DNA from: Croceicoccus gelatinilyticus
GTDB taxonomy: Bacteria; Pseudomonadota; Alphaproteobacteria; Sphingomonadales; Sphingomonadaceae
Direction of reading: 5' to 3'
Length of the DNA: 53,227 bases
NCBI RefSeq assembly: GCF_018398395.1
Contig: NZ_JAHCBF010000013.1
Coordinates: 1-53,227 of the forward strand
The notes below the pieces were generated by a model. That model searched no databases. It saw nothing but the letters and a program-made list of their open reading frames with translations, and was not told where the DNA came from. Both the position numbers and the translations under genes were made by a program. The stretch's first letter is position 1. Every line of letters starts with the position of its first letter. This document shows, in pieces, positions 40,088 to 48,363 of this stretch.

Positions 40088-40471
40088 ATGAAAAAGCTGA
40101 TCGCGGCGATCGCGCTAACCTGCGCACCTGCCCAGGCCTATGCGCAGGTACCGGAAAACAGACAGGACCTCCCTCTCTGGCTCGGCAAGACATACAACGA
40201 TCTCAATTCTACTATTGATGAAGGGACGAAGGCCGAGATCAAGGCGTACGCTTGCCCGAGGGTTATGGATCTAGCGCAAACAACTACAAGCCTCCTCGCT
40301 GAAATGTTCAGCAAAAGGGCGGAGATCGACAAGGCAATCAAATCTGGAGCAACCCATGCTGACTTAAAGAGCAAATGGGAAAGCTACACGGCCACTCAGG
40401 ACCTGACCCATCACGCGACATTGATAGATTTCGCGCTAACAGCGGCGTGCGGCATGGCGCTCAAGGAATAA
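40088..40471 (+). CDS. Secreted/periplasmic hypothetical protein (127 aa)
   Basis: ATG 40088 with AGGGG upstream. Signal peptide MKKLIAAIALTCAPAQAYAQ. Mature part is helical with two cysteines (IKAYACPRVMDL and LTAACGMALKE), in similar places to those of the 39645 protein, so the two may be diverged duplicates. AT-richer codon use. Followed by a terminator at 40558. Confidence 0.65.
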   Translation: MKKLIAAIALTCAPAQAYAQVPENRQDLPLWLGKTYNDLNSTIDEGTKAEIKAYACPRVMDLAQTTTSLLAEMFSKRAEIDKAIKSGATHADLKSKWESYTATQDLTHHATLIDFALTAACGMALKE

Positions 40472-40557
40472 TTCGTAAGTGGATGCGGATAAATTATTAG
40501 ACGCTCGTGAGATGCCAAAACTGACCTGACGCGAACATCCAAATTCATACCTTCGAG

Positions 40558-40584
40558 AAGCCCGGCCTCAGTGCCGGGCTTTTT
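40558..40584 (+). terminator. Rho-independent terminator
   Basis: AAGCCCGGC (40558-40566) and GCCGGGCTT with a T-run (40573-40584). Confidence 0.9.
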
Positions 40585-40616
40585 CGTATCTGCAATCCAT
40601 CCAGAAGGAGAGGCAT

Positions 40617-41183
40617 ATGCCCACAGAGACCTTCCGATGCAGGAGCATGACCTACGACGACTTCCACTACATCGAGGTCCCGGACGCAGGATACATCACC
40701 TGCAGCTGTCAGGGCGTCGACTGGTGCAGCCACATCGAGGCAACGCTGGTCTTCGGCGAGCGCGCCATGGTCCCAGAAGAAGACCATCCCATAGCGAACA
40801 GGGCCATGGTCAAAGCCAAGGGAAGGCTCGAGCGGCCCAAGCACTGGAAAGCCGACTGGCTCAGCAAGCGCCGGTGGCGAGGCCTTCCGGTCAAGGAGCC
40901 GAAAGCGATCGCCATGCTCAAGAGCGGCGTCCCCGTCGTCAGTTTCGAGGGCAGGGGGCGCAAGAGGCAGGAAGCGAAGGATCTCGCAACCGAACATGGC
41001 TGGCGAGACGTGAGCATCCCGACCCGCGGCGTGCTCGTCCATGTAAGCGATGCAATGCACGGAGATCCGCGTCTCGAAAAAGCCAAGGAACTCGGGATCA
41101 TGACGGTCACATACGCACAGTGGCCAATGATCGCCTCGATCGGAGACAAGCTACGTCAACGGGCGAGGCGCTTTGTCGCTTAG
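40617..41183 (+). CDS. SWIM-like zinc finger plus BRCT-like protein (188 aa)
   Basis: ATG 40617 after GAAGGAGAGGCAT. Residues 25-45 (ITCSCQGVDWCSHIEATL) have the CxC...CxH arrangement of SWIM zinc fingers. Residues 100-175 look like a BRCT domain: VPVVSFEGRGRKRQEAKDLA, then VSIPTRGVLVHVSDAMHGDP, then RLEKAKELGIMTVTYAQWPM. BRCT domains bind DNA ends or partners in repair, and SWIM domains bind DNA or proteins. A small DNA-metabolism adaptor is likely. The combination in so short a protein is uncommon. Confidence 0.65.
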   Translation: MPTETFRCRSMTYDDFHYIEVPDAGYITCSCQGVDWCSHIEATLVFGERAMVPEEDHPIANRAMVKAKGRLERPKHWKADWLSKRRWRGLPVKEPKAIAMLKSGVPVVSFEGRGRKRQEAKDLATEHGWRDVSIPTRGVLVHVSDAMHGDPRLEKAKELGIMTVTYAQWPMIASIGDKLRQRARRFVA

Positions 41184-41200
41184 AGTTCTCATCCTAAAAC
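41173..41200 (+). promoter_or_regulatory. Promoter, TTGTCG-16-TAAAAC
   Basis: -35 TTGTCG (41173-41178), 16-base spacer ending CATCC, -10 TAAAAC (41195-41200). Overlaps the end of the SWIM/BRCT gene and drives the coupling-protein gene at 41232. Confidence 0.7.
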
Positions 41201-41231
41201 CTTCATGGGCACTGTTGCCCGTGGAGGACTT

Positions 41232-44200
41232 ATGGCTGAGACGATCCCGACCCATTACGGGCAGGAGAAGAACAAGGGTTTTGCGATCATCGGCATTGGC
41301 GCCGTCAGCACGCTGCTGCTGCTGATCCACCTCGTTCAGCTGGGTCCGGTATTTGCCTATCTCGGCATCAACGGATTCAGCCAGGGAACATGGGAAACGG
41401 CCAAGGCCGCGCTTTCCAAGTTCTACAATCCCGATGTCTTCATCGCTGGCGCGAAATACACGTACGCGCAGGACGAGGCGATCACGATCATCGCCATCAT
41501 GCTCTGCGTGGTTATCTCGCTGGCGCCAGTTGTCCTCGCGGCAGCTCTCAACCCGTTCCGGCTCTACGATCTCATTCACGGCGACGCGCGCAAGGGAACT
41601 CTGCGCGACATTCGCATCATGGAAGATCGTGACCAGGTTGGCATCAGGGGAGGGCGGTACCTCCATCTCGGGTTATGGCCTGAGACGAAGGAGCCCATGC
41701 GACTGATCGAGACATTGTCTACGCTCGTACTCGCACCTCCGGGAACAGGTAAATGTCTTGCACCCGACGAGCCAGTGATGATGGCAGATGGCTCCATCAA
41801 GCTAACGCGCGATCTGGTTGTCGGCGATCAACTAATGGGGCCAGATGGCAAGCCGCGTAATATCCTCGCGACCAACTGGGGATACGGCCCGATGTACAAG
41901 GTGACGCCGACAAAGGGGCGAAGCTTCAAGTGCAACGGCGACCATATCCTCTCGCTGCGCTGTTCCAAGAAGCCACGCAACCGTTCAGTTTTTCCAAAGC
42001 GTGGAGACCTGACCACAGTCACGGTCGAAGAATGGCTGAACTGGTCGTCGGAGCAAAAAGGAAAATGGAAGCAATGGCGTGCAGCCATAGACTTTCCAGC
42101 ATTGGCAGAGCCGTCAATTGACCCTTACTTCGTAGGGGCTCTGCTTGGCGATGGTACGACTACTTCTAAGGTTGGCTTGCACACTGCCGATCCAGAAATG
42201 AAGGAGCTTGCATACCAAACGGCTGACGCATGGGGTCTGCAAGTTCGCGAAGAGCGGCAAGAAGGCTCTCAGTCCGTTTTTTATGCCATCAGCGCAGGCA
42301 ACACGAAGGGGCTGCCTCGAACTGGCAAAAATCCTCTCCGTGATCAGCTTCGAGATGAAGGCCTCGCAGCCAACACCTATGCAAAATCAATTCCGACAAA
42401 CTATAAGCTTGGCAGCCAGAAAACTCGCCTCGCAGTTCTCGCCGGCCTCATCGATACCGATGGCCATTATGACGAGGAATGCAATGTATTCGACTTTATC
42501 TCCGTAAGTAAGAGGCTCGTCGACGATATAGCTTTCATTGCTCGCTCGTTGGGCATGGCTGCATATCCCACGGAATGTGAAAAAACCTGCGTGAACAATG
42601 GAGCCGTAGGTAAATACCACCGTGTCTGTATTTCTGGGAACATTGATCGAATTCCAACCCGTCTTCCGCGCAAACAAGCTCGTGCGCGGAAAAGCATGAA
42701 GGACGTCACAAATGTTGGCTTCGATATCGAGGCCATCGGCAGCGGTGAATATTATGGCATCGTCCTTGATGGAGATAGGCTCTACCTACTCGACGACTTC
42801 ACAGTCACCCATAACACCGCGAGTTTTGTGGTTCCGTCCATCCTCGACACTCCGCAGTCGTCTTTCATCGTCAATGATCCGAAGCCGGAGCTCTTCGACC
42901 TGACGTCGGGATATCGCGCCGAGATCGGTGACGTTTTCATGATCAACTGGTCGGCGACCGACAAGATCGACCCGGCACGGCTCGACGATCCCGAACGCAC
43001 GATCTTCTATCCCCGTTTCAACGTTCTCTCCCCCGAGCTTCTCCCGCCGGCTGGGAGTGCAGAGCGCGACACTTATCTCGACGCCATCGCAAACGTCCTG
43101 AGCCCCAGCAACGGGAAGGGCGGCAACGCCGACTACTTCGAACAGAAGGGCCGCGCTGCTCTCGTCGGCTTCCTCCACTATATCTGCTCGAAGGTAGCGG
43201 ATGCCGACCCGATCCAGCGCAACCTCGAGAACATCCCCGAGCAGTGGCATGACGATGACATGGAGCCATCGATCCCGATGCTCATCGACATGATCACCGA
43301 AGGCCAGCAGATGGCCTCCGACAAGAACGATCAGGACAAGAAGGAAGCAGCCGACGCAGGCAAGTTCCATTCAGGCGATGCCATGTCCGACTGGCTCAAG
43401 GCCATCGTCAAGGAATGCCGCGAGCGGGGTTACAGCCCGCGTGCGGTCACCGAAATCACGCCGCTGATCTCGATGGCCCCGAACGAACGCTCGGGTATTC
43501 TCGGCACGATGGACAAGGCATTCCTGCCCTTCAAGAACGCCGCGGTGCGCGAGCGCACGACATCGTGCGACTTCCTGCCTTCCGACCTTCGCGGAATGCG
43601 CGATGAACATGGCCAGATGCGGCCCTCGACGCTCTACGTGTGCGTCAACCAGGCTGAAGCTGCTGCCTTCGCCACCATCACGGCACTGCTCTACGAAGTC
43701 CTGAGCCGCGAATACCTTGCCTACGGGCCCGGCGAGGTGAACCGCAACAACGTGAAGCTTGGACCCTATCCGGTCTGCTTCATGATCGACGAGTTCGCCA
43801 AGCTCCCGAAAATCGAGGCCGTCATGACCGGTCCCGACCTCGGCCGTTCGAAGAAGACGATGTACTGCATGATCGCGCAGTCCGACAGCCAGATCGGCAA
43901 GATCTATTCGAAGGAAGACCAGCAGATCATCTACGCGACGACCGCGATCAAATACATCCTGCCCCAGAACGACAAGGACACGATCAAGCTGGTGCAGGAC
44001 ATGGTTGGCCCCACGACCATCAAGCGGTCCAGCAGCTCGAAAACCAAGGGCGGCGACTTCAAGGAATGGGGCAAGTCGAACGAGAGCACCAATCTCGAAA
44101 AGGTCGATTTCATCCGCGCCGGCGACATTTCGGGCATGAAGCCGGGAACTCACATCGTGATCGCACAGGGCTTCATGAACCGGCCCTACTTCATGAAGTC

Positions 44201-44423
44201 GGTCATGTTCTTCAAGGACCCCGCCATGCTGGCAAAGGTCTGCAACCCGCGTACGGGCCTCGGCCCGCCGCCCGCTTATCCCATGCCCGAGCGCATGCGC
44301 CAGAAGCGCATCGCCCAGTTCAAGGCCAAGCAGGCCAAACTCGGCAAGCTGCCGACGCCTGACCACGCAGCCGCAATCAATCTCGAGAAGTACCGGGACA
44401 CTCCGGAGCCGATATCGGCATAA
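41232..44423 (+). CDS. VirD4/TraG-type coupling protein with intein
   Basis: ATG 41232 has GGAGG 4 bases upstream; 41205 is too close to the -10 box. 1063 residues, of which 354 are an intein (41754-42815); the spliced protein would have 709. Two N-terminal membrane helices (GFAIIGIGAVSTLLLLIHLV; ITIIAIMLCVVISLAPVVLA). Walker A is APPGTGK|T, split by the intein. Walker B is VCFMIDEFAKLPKIE. It links the relaxosome to the type IV secretion channel as a hexameric ATPase. Without splicing the P-loop is broken and the ATPase should be inactive. Confidence 0.9.
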   Translation: MAETIPTHYGQEKNKGFAIIGIGAVSTLLLLIHLVQLGPVFAYLGINGFSQGTWETAKAALSKFYNPDVFIAGAKYTYAQDEAITIIAIMLCVVISLAPVVLAAALNPFRLYDLIHGDARKGTLRDIRIMEDRDQVGIRGGRYLHLGLWPETKEPMRLIETLSTLVLAPPGTGKCLAPDEPVMMADGSIKLTRDLVVGDQLMGPDGKPRNILATNWGYGPMYKVTPTKGRSFKCNGDHILSLRCSKKPRNRSVFPKRGDLTTVTVEEWLNWSSEQKGKWKQWRAAIDFPALAEPSIDPYFVGALLGDGTTTSKVGLHTADPEMKELAYQTADAWGLQVREERQEGSQSVFYAISAGNTKGLPRTGKNPLRDQLRDEGLAANTYAKSIPTNYKLGSQKTRLAVLAGLIDTDGHYDEECNVFDFISVSKRLVDDIAFIARSLGMAAYPTECEKTCVNNGAVGKYHRVCISGNIDRIPTRLPRKQARARKSMKDVTNVGFDIEAIGSGEYYGIVLDGDRLYLLDDFTVTHNTASFVVPSILDTPQSSFIVNDPKPELFDLTSGYRAEIGDVFMINWSATDKIDPARLDDPERTIFYPRFNVLSPELLPPAGSAERDTYLDAIANVLSPSNGKGGNADYFEQKGRAALVGFLHYICSKVADADPIQRNLENIPEQWHDDDMEPSIPMLIDMITEGQQMASDKNDQDKKEAADAGKFHSGDAMSDWLKAIVKECRERGYSPRAVTEITPLISMAPNERSGILGTMDKAFLPFKNAAVRERTTSCDFLPSDLRGMRDEHGQMRPSTLYVCVNQAEAAAFATITALLYEVLSREYLAYGPGEVNRNNVKLGPYPVCFMIDEFAKLPKIEAVMTGPDLGRSKKTMYCMIAQSDSQIGKIYSKEDQQIIYATTAIKYILPQNDKDTIKLVQDMVGPTTIKRSSSSKTKGGDFKEWGKSNESTNLEKVDFIRAGDISGMKPGTHIVIAQGFMNRPYFMKSVMFFKDPAMLAKVCNPRTGLGPPPAYPMPERMRQKRIAQFKAKQAKLGKLPTPDHAAAINLEKYRDTPEPISA
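41754..42815 (+). other. Intein with LAGLIDADG homing endonuclease
   Basis: Starts with Cys (CLAPDEPVMMADGSIKLTRD, block A) right after GTGK and ends VTHN before Thr, the expected +1 nucleophile. Block B is probably CNGDHILSL. Two endonuclease motifs are present: FVGALLGDGTT and LAGLIDTDGHY. Block F is EYYGIVLDGDRLYLLDDF. 354 residues, normal for an intein carrying a DOD endonuclease, and in frame without stops. Inteins commonly sit in P-loops. Splicing is predicted because the Cys1, His-Asn and Thr+1 residues are all present. Confidence 0.92.
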
Positions 44424-44432
44424 GGAAGGAAA

Positions 44433-44472
44433 AGCTCCTTCCTGTGCCGCCAGACTTGCACAGGAAGGAGCT
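44433..44472 (+). promoter_or_regulatory. 14-bp hairpin burying the helicase ribosome-binding site
   Basis: AGCTCCTTCCTGTG (44433-44446) is perfectly complementary to CACAGGAAGGAGCT (44459-44472), loop of 12 bases. The 3' arm contains the AAGGAG ribosome-binding site of the helicase gene, 5 bases before its ATG 44477. Translation should be strongly reduced unless the stem is opened. No T-run follows, so it is not a terminator. Confidence 0.85.
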
Positions 44473-44476
44473 GAAA

Positions 44477-46492
44477 ATGCAGTTCGATTTCGAAGACGAC
44501 GATAGCTTCAACGAAACGCTCGCTATCGCTACCACGAACGACCCGAAGCCGAGCGGGAACTCGGTCGACCGCCAGGTCGTCGAAAGGATGCTGGCGGAAT
44601 TGAGCGACGAACAGCGCGAGGCCGCCATCAAGACGACCAGGAACGCACTGCTGCTCGCGCCCGCAGGCACCGGCAAGACGCGCGTGATGACCACCCGCTT
44701 CGTCCATCTCGCCAGCAGCGGCGTTCCGGTTGAACGCCTGCTCATGTGCACATTCACGAATGCTGCCGCAAACGAGCTGCTCGACCGCGTCACCCCTGCA
44801 ATCTACGGGGACTGCGACAATCTGTGGGTGGGCACGACCCACGCGATCGGCCTGCGCATCATTCGCGAGCACGCCGCAGAGCTCAACCTGTTCAACGTCG
44901 ACACCATCATGGACCGACAGCAGCAGGAAGAGGTCGTCACCAAGCTGATGTATTCGACCGAACACCCGATGGCCGGCACGCCGAACCAGAAGCCGACCAT
45001 CGACCGCATCCTGGACTTCATCGAAGAAGCCAAGAACGCGATGAAGTCGCCCGAGGAAGCAGTCGATGCGATCGATGCTGGCGATGTCGACTGGGCGCGT
45101 GGCGTCTCGTTCGAGGATGCGCGGGTCTATACCGAGTACGAGCGCTTCAAGCTGGCCTATTGCATGATCGACTACAACGACATGCTCTACCTCCCGACGC
45201 GCCTCATCGAGACGAACGAGGAGATCGCGGAAACATGGCGCGGAATGTTCGCGCACGTTCTCGTCGACGAATACCAGGACCTCTCGCGTTCGCAGATCCG
45301 CTTGCTCAAGAACATCGTGGGCACCGGTAATGACGCAGCCTGCTTCTACGCCGCGGCCGACGATGACCAGTCAATCTACGGCTGGCGCGGCTCGGACGTG
45401 CGGGCAACCATCGATTTCCAGCGCTACTGGAACGAGGCTGACATCCTCCAGATCCGCGACAACTACCGGACGCCCAAGGCGATCTTCTCGCACGCCTCGC
45501 GCCTTATCCGGCACAACACGGACCGGCATGCAAAGAACATCCGGACCGCGCGAGATCCCGATGCACTTGTCCGCTCCCTCCAGAAGCAGGACGAGGCAGC
45601 CGAGAAGCAGGCCGTTCTCGAAAACATCCTCGAGGGCTGCCGCCGCTTCGACATTCCGTTCGAGCGGGTGGCCATCCTGTGCCGTTCCAATCGCATGTGC
45701 CAGGAGTTCGCGAGCTTCTTCGCCGCGAAGGACGTGCCGGTGAACCTGCACGAATCCATCCGGCTCAGCGCAGAACCGATCCGTGCGCTCGTCAACTGGA
45801 TGCAGATCTCGACGAAGGCGGACAATCCGCTGATGTACGAACAGATCGCCATCTACCCGGAAGTCTATCTGCCCGAGGCAGCGATGATCGATCACGCGGC
45901 ACGCCTGCAGAAGCGCCACAACAAGCAGCCGAACGGCCCCAAGATCGGCCCGATTGCCATGCTCCTCGAGATGCATGGTCGCGGAAAGACGACGAGCGGA
46001 TCAGCAGCTCTTGCCGAGAAAATCGTCGAGGTTCGCGCGTTTCTCGAAAACCCGCCGTCGGCGCCGTTCGCTGCTCTGGCTGATCATCTCGGGATTACCG
46101 AGAAGGTCGCCAATTCGACGCGCTCGGAAGATCACCAGCTTCCCGCGTTCCTGCGCCTTGCAGACGAGATGGTTGGCCAGATCGGCCTCACCAAGACGCT
46201 GGCATCTCTCACCCAGCTCGATCTCAATGCGGGCAAGGACGGCATCAACATCACGACGATGCACGGTGCCAAGGGCCTCGAGTTCGACATCGTCGCGCTT
46301 CCCGGGTGGGAGGAAGGCGAATTCCCGAACGCGACGCGGCGCAATCCAAACGACATCAGCGAGGAACGCCGACTGGCCTACGTGGCGCTCACGCGTCCCA
46401 AGAAGATGCTCATCGTATCGTGGAGCGGCCGAGATGGCCGTCAACGTCGTCCGTCTCGCTTCCTGACCGAGGCAGGCATTATCCAGTCCTAA
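44477..46492 (+). CDS. UvrD/Rep-like superfamily 1 helicase (671 aa)
   Basis: ATG 44477 (MQFDFEDDDSF) with AAGGAG; the open frame begins at 44444 inside the hairpin. All SF1A motifs are visible: I LLLAPAGTGKTR (about 58-69), Ia CTFTNAAANELLDRV, II VLVDEYQDLSRSQ, III AADDDQSIYGWRGSD, IV IRDNYRTP, V TTMHGAKGLEFDIVALPGWE, VI EERRLAYVALTRPKK. A 3'-5' ATP-dependent DNA helicase. Next to the coupling protein and before the recombination genes, it may unwind transferred DNA or serve in repair. Confidence 0.93.
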   Translation: MQFDFEDDDSFNETLAIATTNDPKPSGNSVDRQVVERMLAELSDEQREAAIKTTRNALLLAPAGTGKTRVMTTRFVHLASSGVPVERLLMCTFTNAAANELLDRVTPAIYGDCDNLWVGTTHAIGLRIIREHAAELNLFNVDTIMDRQQQEEVVTKLMYSTEHPMAGTPNQKPTIDRILDFIEEAKNAMKSPEEAVDAIDAGDVDWARGVSFEDARVYTEYERFKLAYCMIDYNDMLYLPTRLIETNEEIAETWRGMFAHVLVDEYQDLSRSQIRLLKNIVGTGNDAACFYAAADDDQSIYGWRGSDVRATIDFQRYWNEADILQIRDNYRTPKAIFSHASRLIRHNTDRHAKNIRTARDPDALVRSLQKQDEAAEKQAVLENILEGCRRFDIPFERVAILCRSNRMCQEFASFFAAKDVPVNLHESIRLSAEPIRALVNWMQISTKADNPLMYEQIAIYPEVYLPEAAMIDHAARLQKRHNKQPNGPKIGPIAMLLEMHGRGKTTSGSAALAEKIVEVRAFLENPPSAPFAALADHLGITEKVANSTRSEDHQLPAFLRLADEMVGQIGLTKTLASLTQLDLNAGKDGINITTMHGAKGLEFDIVALPGWEEGEFPNATRRNPNDISEERRLAYVALTRPKKMLIVSWSGRDGRQRRPSRFLTEAGIIQS

Positions 46493-46502
46493 ACGACCCT
46501 GG

Positions 46503-46531
46503 GGTGGCCATCTTAACAATTAGGTGGCCAT
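46503..46531 (+). repeat. Direct repeat GGTGGCCAT, 20-bp period
   Basis: GGTGGCCAT occurs at 46503-46511 and 46523-46531, between the helicase and DUF805 genes. Two copies on the same helix face suggest a regulator-binding site. Confidence 0.5.
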
Positions 46532-46563
46532 AACAGGGACTTGGCACACAAGGGGAAACCAAA

Positions 46564-47016
46564 ATGAACAACATCCTGCTGCCGCATGGCCGTATGCGGC
46601 GACTGCACTACTTCGGCCTGTCGGTCGGCTTCAATTTTCTCGGAAAGATCCTGGAGTTCATGGGTGACTTCGGGCTCCTGCTCTCGCTGGCGTTGATCTA
46701 TCCGGGGATCATGATCACGTTCCAGCGCCTGCACGACATGGGCAAGGGCCCGCAGCTGGGCTGGGTACTCTTTGGCCTGGCCTTCGTTGGCGGCCTATTC
46801 CTGGAAGGTGGCGCGCCGCTTTCCGTTATCGGCGGTCTAAGCATGCTCGGTGCCATCGGCGTCGGCATCTACATCCTGGTGACCCCGGGCGTGACCGGAC
46901 CGAACGAATATGGTCCCGACCCGCTCAATCCCGACATGGAATACGAGGATAGTTACGAGGAGCCAGCCGCGCGCGCACCGGCGACGATTTCTCTCGACAA
47001 AAAAGAGGGGGCGTAA
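46564..47016 (+). CDS. DUF805 membrane protein (150 aa)
   Basis: ATG 46564 after AGGGGAAACCAAA. Typical DUF805 layout: GRMRRLHYFGLSV near the N-terminus, RLHDMGKGPQLGW in the middle, and GPNEYGPDPLNP near the end, with three to four membrane helices. Acidic cytoplasmic tail. Function of the family is unknown. The TAA stop is the loop of the terminator hairpin that follows. Confidence 0.85.
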   Translation: MNNILLPHGRMRRLHYFGLSVGFNFLGKILEFMGDFGLLLSLALIYPGIMITFQRLHDMGKGPQLGWVLFGLAFVGGLFLEGGAPLSVIGGLSMLGAIGVGIYILVTPGVTGPNEYGPDPLNPDMEYEDSYEEPAARAPATISLDKKEGA

Positions 47017-47067
47017 CGCCCCCTCTTTCCCTTCCTCAACGCAATGGGAGGCGCCGAAGCGCCTCCC
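47002..47067. terminator. Double terminator around the DUF805 stop
   Basis: AAAGAGGGGGCG (47002-47013) and CGCCCCCTCTTT (47017-47028) form a perfect 12-bp stem whose loop is the TAA stop codon. A second hairpin, GGGAGGCG/CGCCTCCC (47046-47067), follows. Probably terminates transcription from both directions between convergent genes. Confidence 0.85.
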
Positions 47068-47077
47068 ACCGAGATAA

Positions 47078-47092
47078 GGATCACCTCCTTTC
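47078..47092 (+). other. 16S rRNA 3'-end-like (anti-Shine-Dalgarno) sequence
   Basis: GGATCACCTCCTTTC equals the conserved 3' end of bacterial 16S rRNA. On the - strand it is a perfect Shine-Dalgarno sequence just after the stop of the 47101 gene, with no start codon at usable distance. GATCAC/GTGATC (47079-47102) makes a small hairpin over it. Chance or a ribosome-related signal. Confidence 0.5.
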
Positions 47093-47100
47093 GCGCGTGA

Positions 47101-48198
47101 TCAACGGCCCATGCCCGCTGCAGCTTCCTGGCTCAGGGCCGCTGCCATCGCATTCTGCTTCTTCTGACCCTTCGGAGCCGACTTACCTTCCGACTTGCTC
47201 GTGTCGGATGCCTGCTGACCCTTGTCGGCTTCGGCCTGCATCTTCTTCGCGGCTTCCTTGGTCTGGATCAGACCCAGCTCGACCATGCGCTCACGCGCAG
47301 CGAAGAAACCAGCCGTCAGGCCGATCAGGCGCTTGAAGTCGTCACCCGGCAGACGGGCGAAGTCGGAAGCCTTGCGGCGATCTTCCTCGCTCATCTTGTT
47401 GAACTTGTCGGCGGTCAGGCTCGGGTCGAGCTTTTGCGCCGCGTTGATCTGCATCGCGTACTTCTTGCGTTCGAGAGCCTTCTTGCCGGCCTCGGTGATC
47501 TTGTAAACCTCCGCGACCTCTTCCTTCGGCGCCTTGGCAAGAGCATCGAGCTGGCTCTTGTGCGTCGCAGCTTCCTTGTCCTTCGAGGGAAGGAAGAAGC
47601 CGTTCGCATTGTCGGCGACGAAGTGACGGCCGTTGGCACGCTCCTTCATGACGTCGAGGCCTTCAGCCGTAGTGCGTTCGGAACGAGCCGCACGCGATCC
47701 GGCTTCCTTGCCGGCTTCAGCCCAAGCCGCCTTCGCTTCCGGGGTCTGCCAACGCTCGAACCCTGCCGTCGGGCCTTCGAGGTGCTGGAAGGCACCGGCG
47801 TCCTTGTTGTAGCGGAACTTGGCGCCGCTTTCCTTGGCATGGGCATGAAAGGCGTCGCGCTCTTCGCCCTTGAGCGGGTAGTAGAGCTTGGCTTCGTCGA
47901 TCTCGGTGCCAGCCGCCTGCTTCAGGGTGTCGGTGCCTTTCTCAAGCACTGCGCTTTCCTCCTTCGACTTCGCGACCTGCTCGGGAGCAGTGTACTTCGC
48001 GAAGAGCTTGGCTGCATCAACATCGTCGGGGACGAGGTCCTCGTAAACACGATAGGCCTTTTCCTTGCGGTCGAACGAGACGGCTCCACGCGGGAAGCCC
48101 GCATCGTCAGCCATCTTCTTCATCTCCGCATTCTCGCTCTGCAGCGGGTGCACGAGACCATACTTACGACCTTCTTCAGTGCTCTTATCAAAGTCCAT
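47101..48198 (-). CDS. Charged protein with DUF5710-like segments (365 aa)
   Basis: ATG 48198 with GGAG 8 bases upstream; the frame extends to 48216 via TTG. Two segments, KYGLVHPLQSENAEMKKMAD (followed by an AYRVYE strand) and YYPLKGEERDAFHAHAKESG (then AKFRYNKDAGAFQHLEG), resemble the short DUF5710-type module also found at the C-terminus of the adjacent topoisomerase. The rest is lysine/alanine/glutamate-rich helix, with a basic tail. Probably a nucleic-acid-associated protein; divergent from the topoisomerase gene. Confidence 0.65.
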   Translation of the reverse strand: MDFDKSTEEGRKYGLVHPLQSENAEMKKMADDAGFPRGAVSFDRKEKAYRVYEDLVPDDVDAAKLFAKYTAPEQVAKSKEESAVLEKGTDTLKQAAGTEIDEAKLYYPLKGEERDAFHAHAKESGAKFRYNKDAGAFQHLEGPTAGFERWQTPEAKAAWAEAGKEAGSRAARSERTTAEGLDVMKERANGRHFVADNANGFFLPSKDKEAATHKSQLDALAKAPKEEVAEVYKITEAGKKALERKKYAMQINAAQKLDPSLTADKFNKMSEEDRRKASDFARLPGDDFKRLIGLTAGFFAARERMVELGLIQTKEAAKKMQAEADKGQQASDTSKSEGKSAPKGQKKQNAMAAALSQEAAAGMGR

Positions 48199-48308
48199 GT
48201 GACGCTCCATCCACAAAGTGACTAAACCCTGACATCATCCAGAAAGAGTGGATTTTGTCCTCTTGCCGAATGGTATCACCCCGGAAATATCGCCTGCAAG
48301 CATTCCGT

Positions 48309-48336
48309 TTGAAAAAACTTTGCTCCATCCTAAAAA
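48309..48336 (+). promoter_or_regulatory. Promoter, TTGAAA-16-TAAAAA
   Basis: -35 TTGAAA (48309-48314), 16-base spacer ending CATCC, -10 TAAAAA (48331-48336). Drives the topoisomerase gene at 48364 and probably the recombination genes behind it. Confidence 0.75.
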
Positions 48337-48363
48337 CATAGGATCACCTCGCACTGGGAGCAT

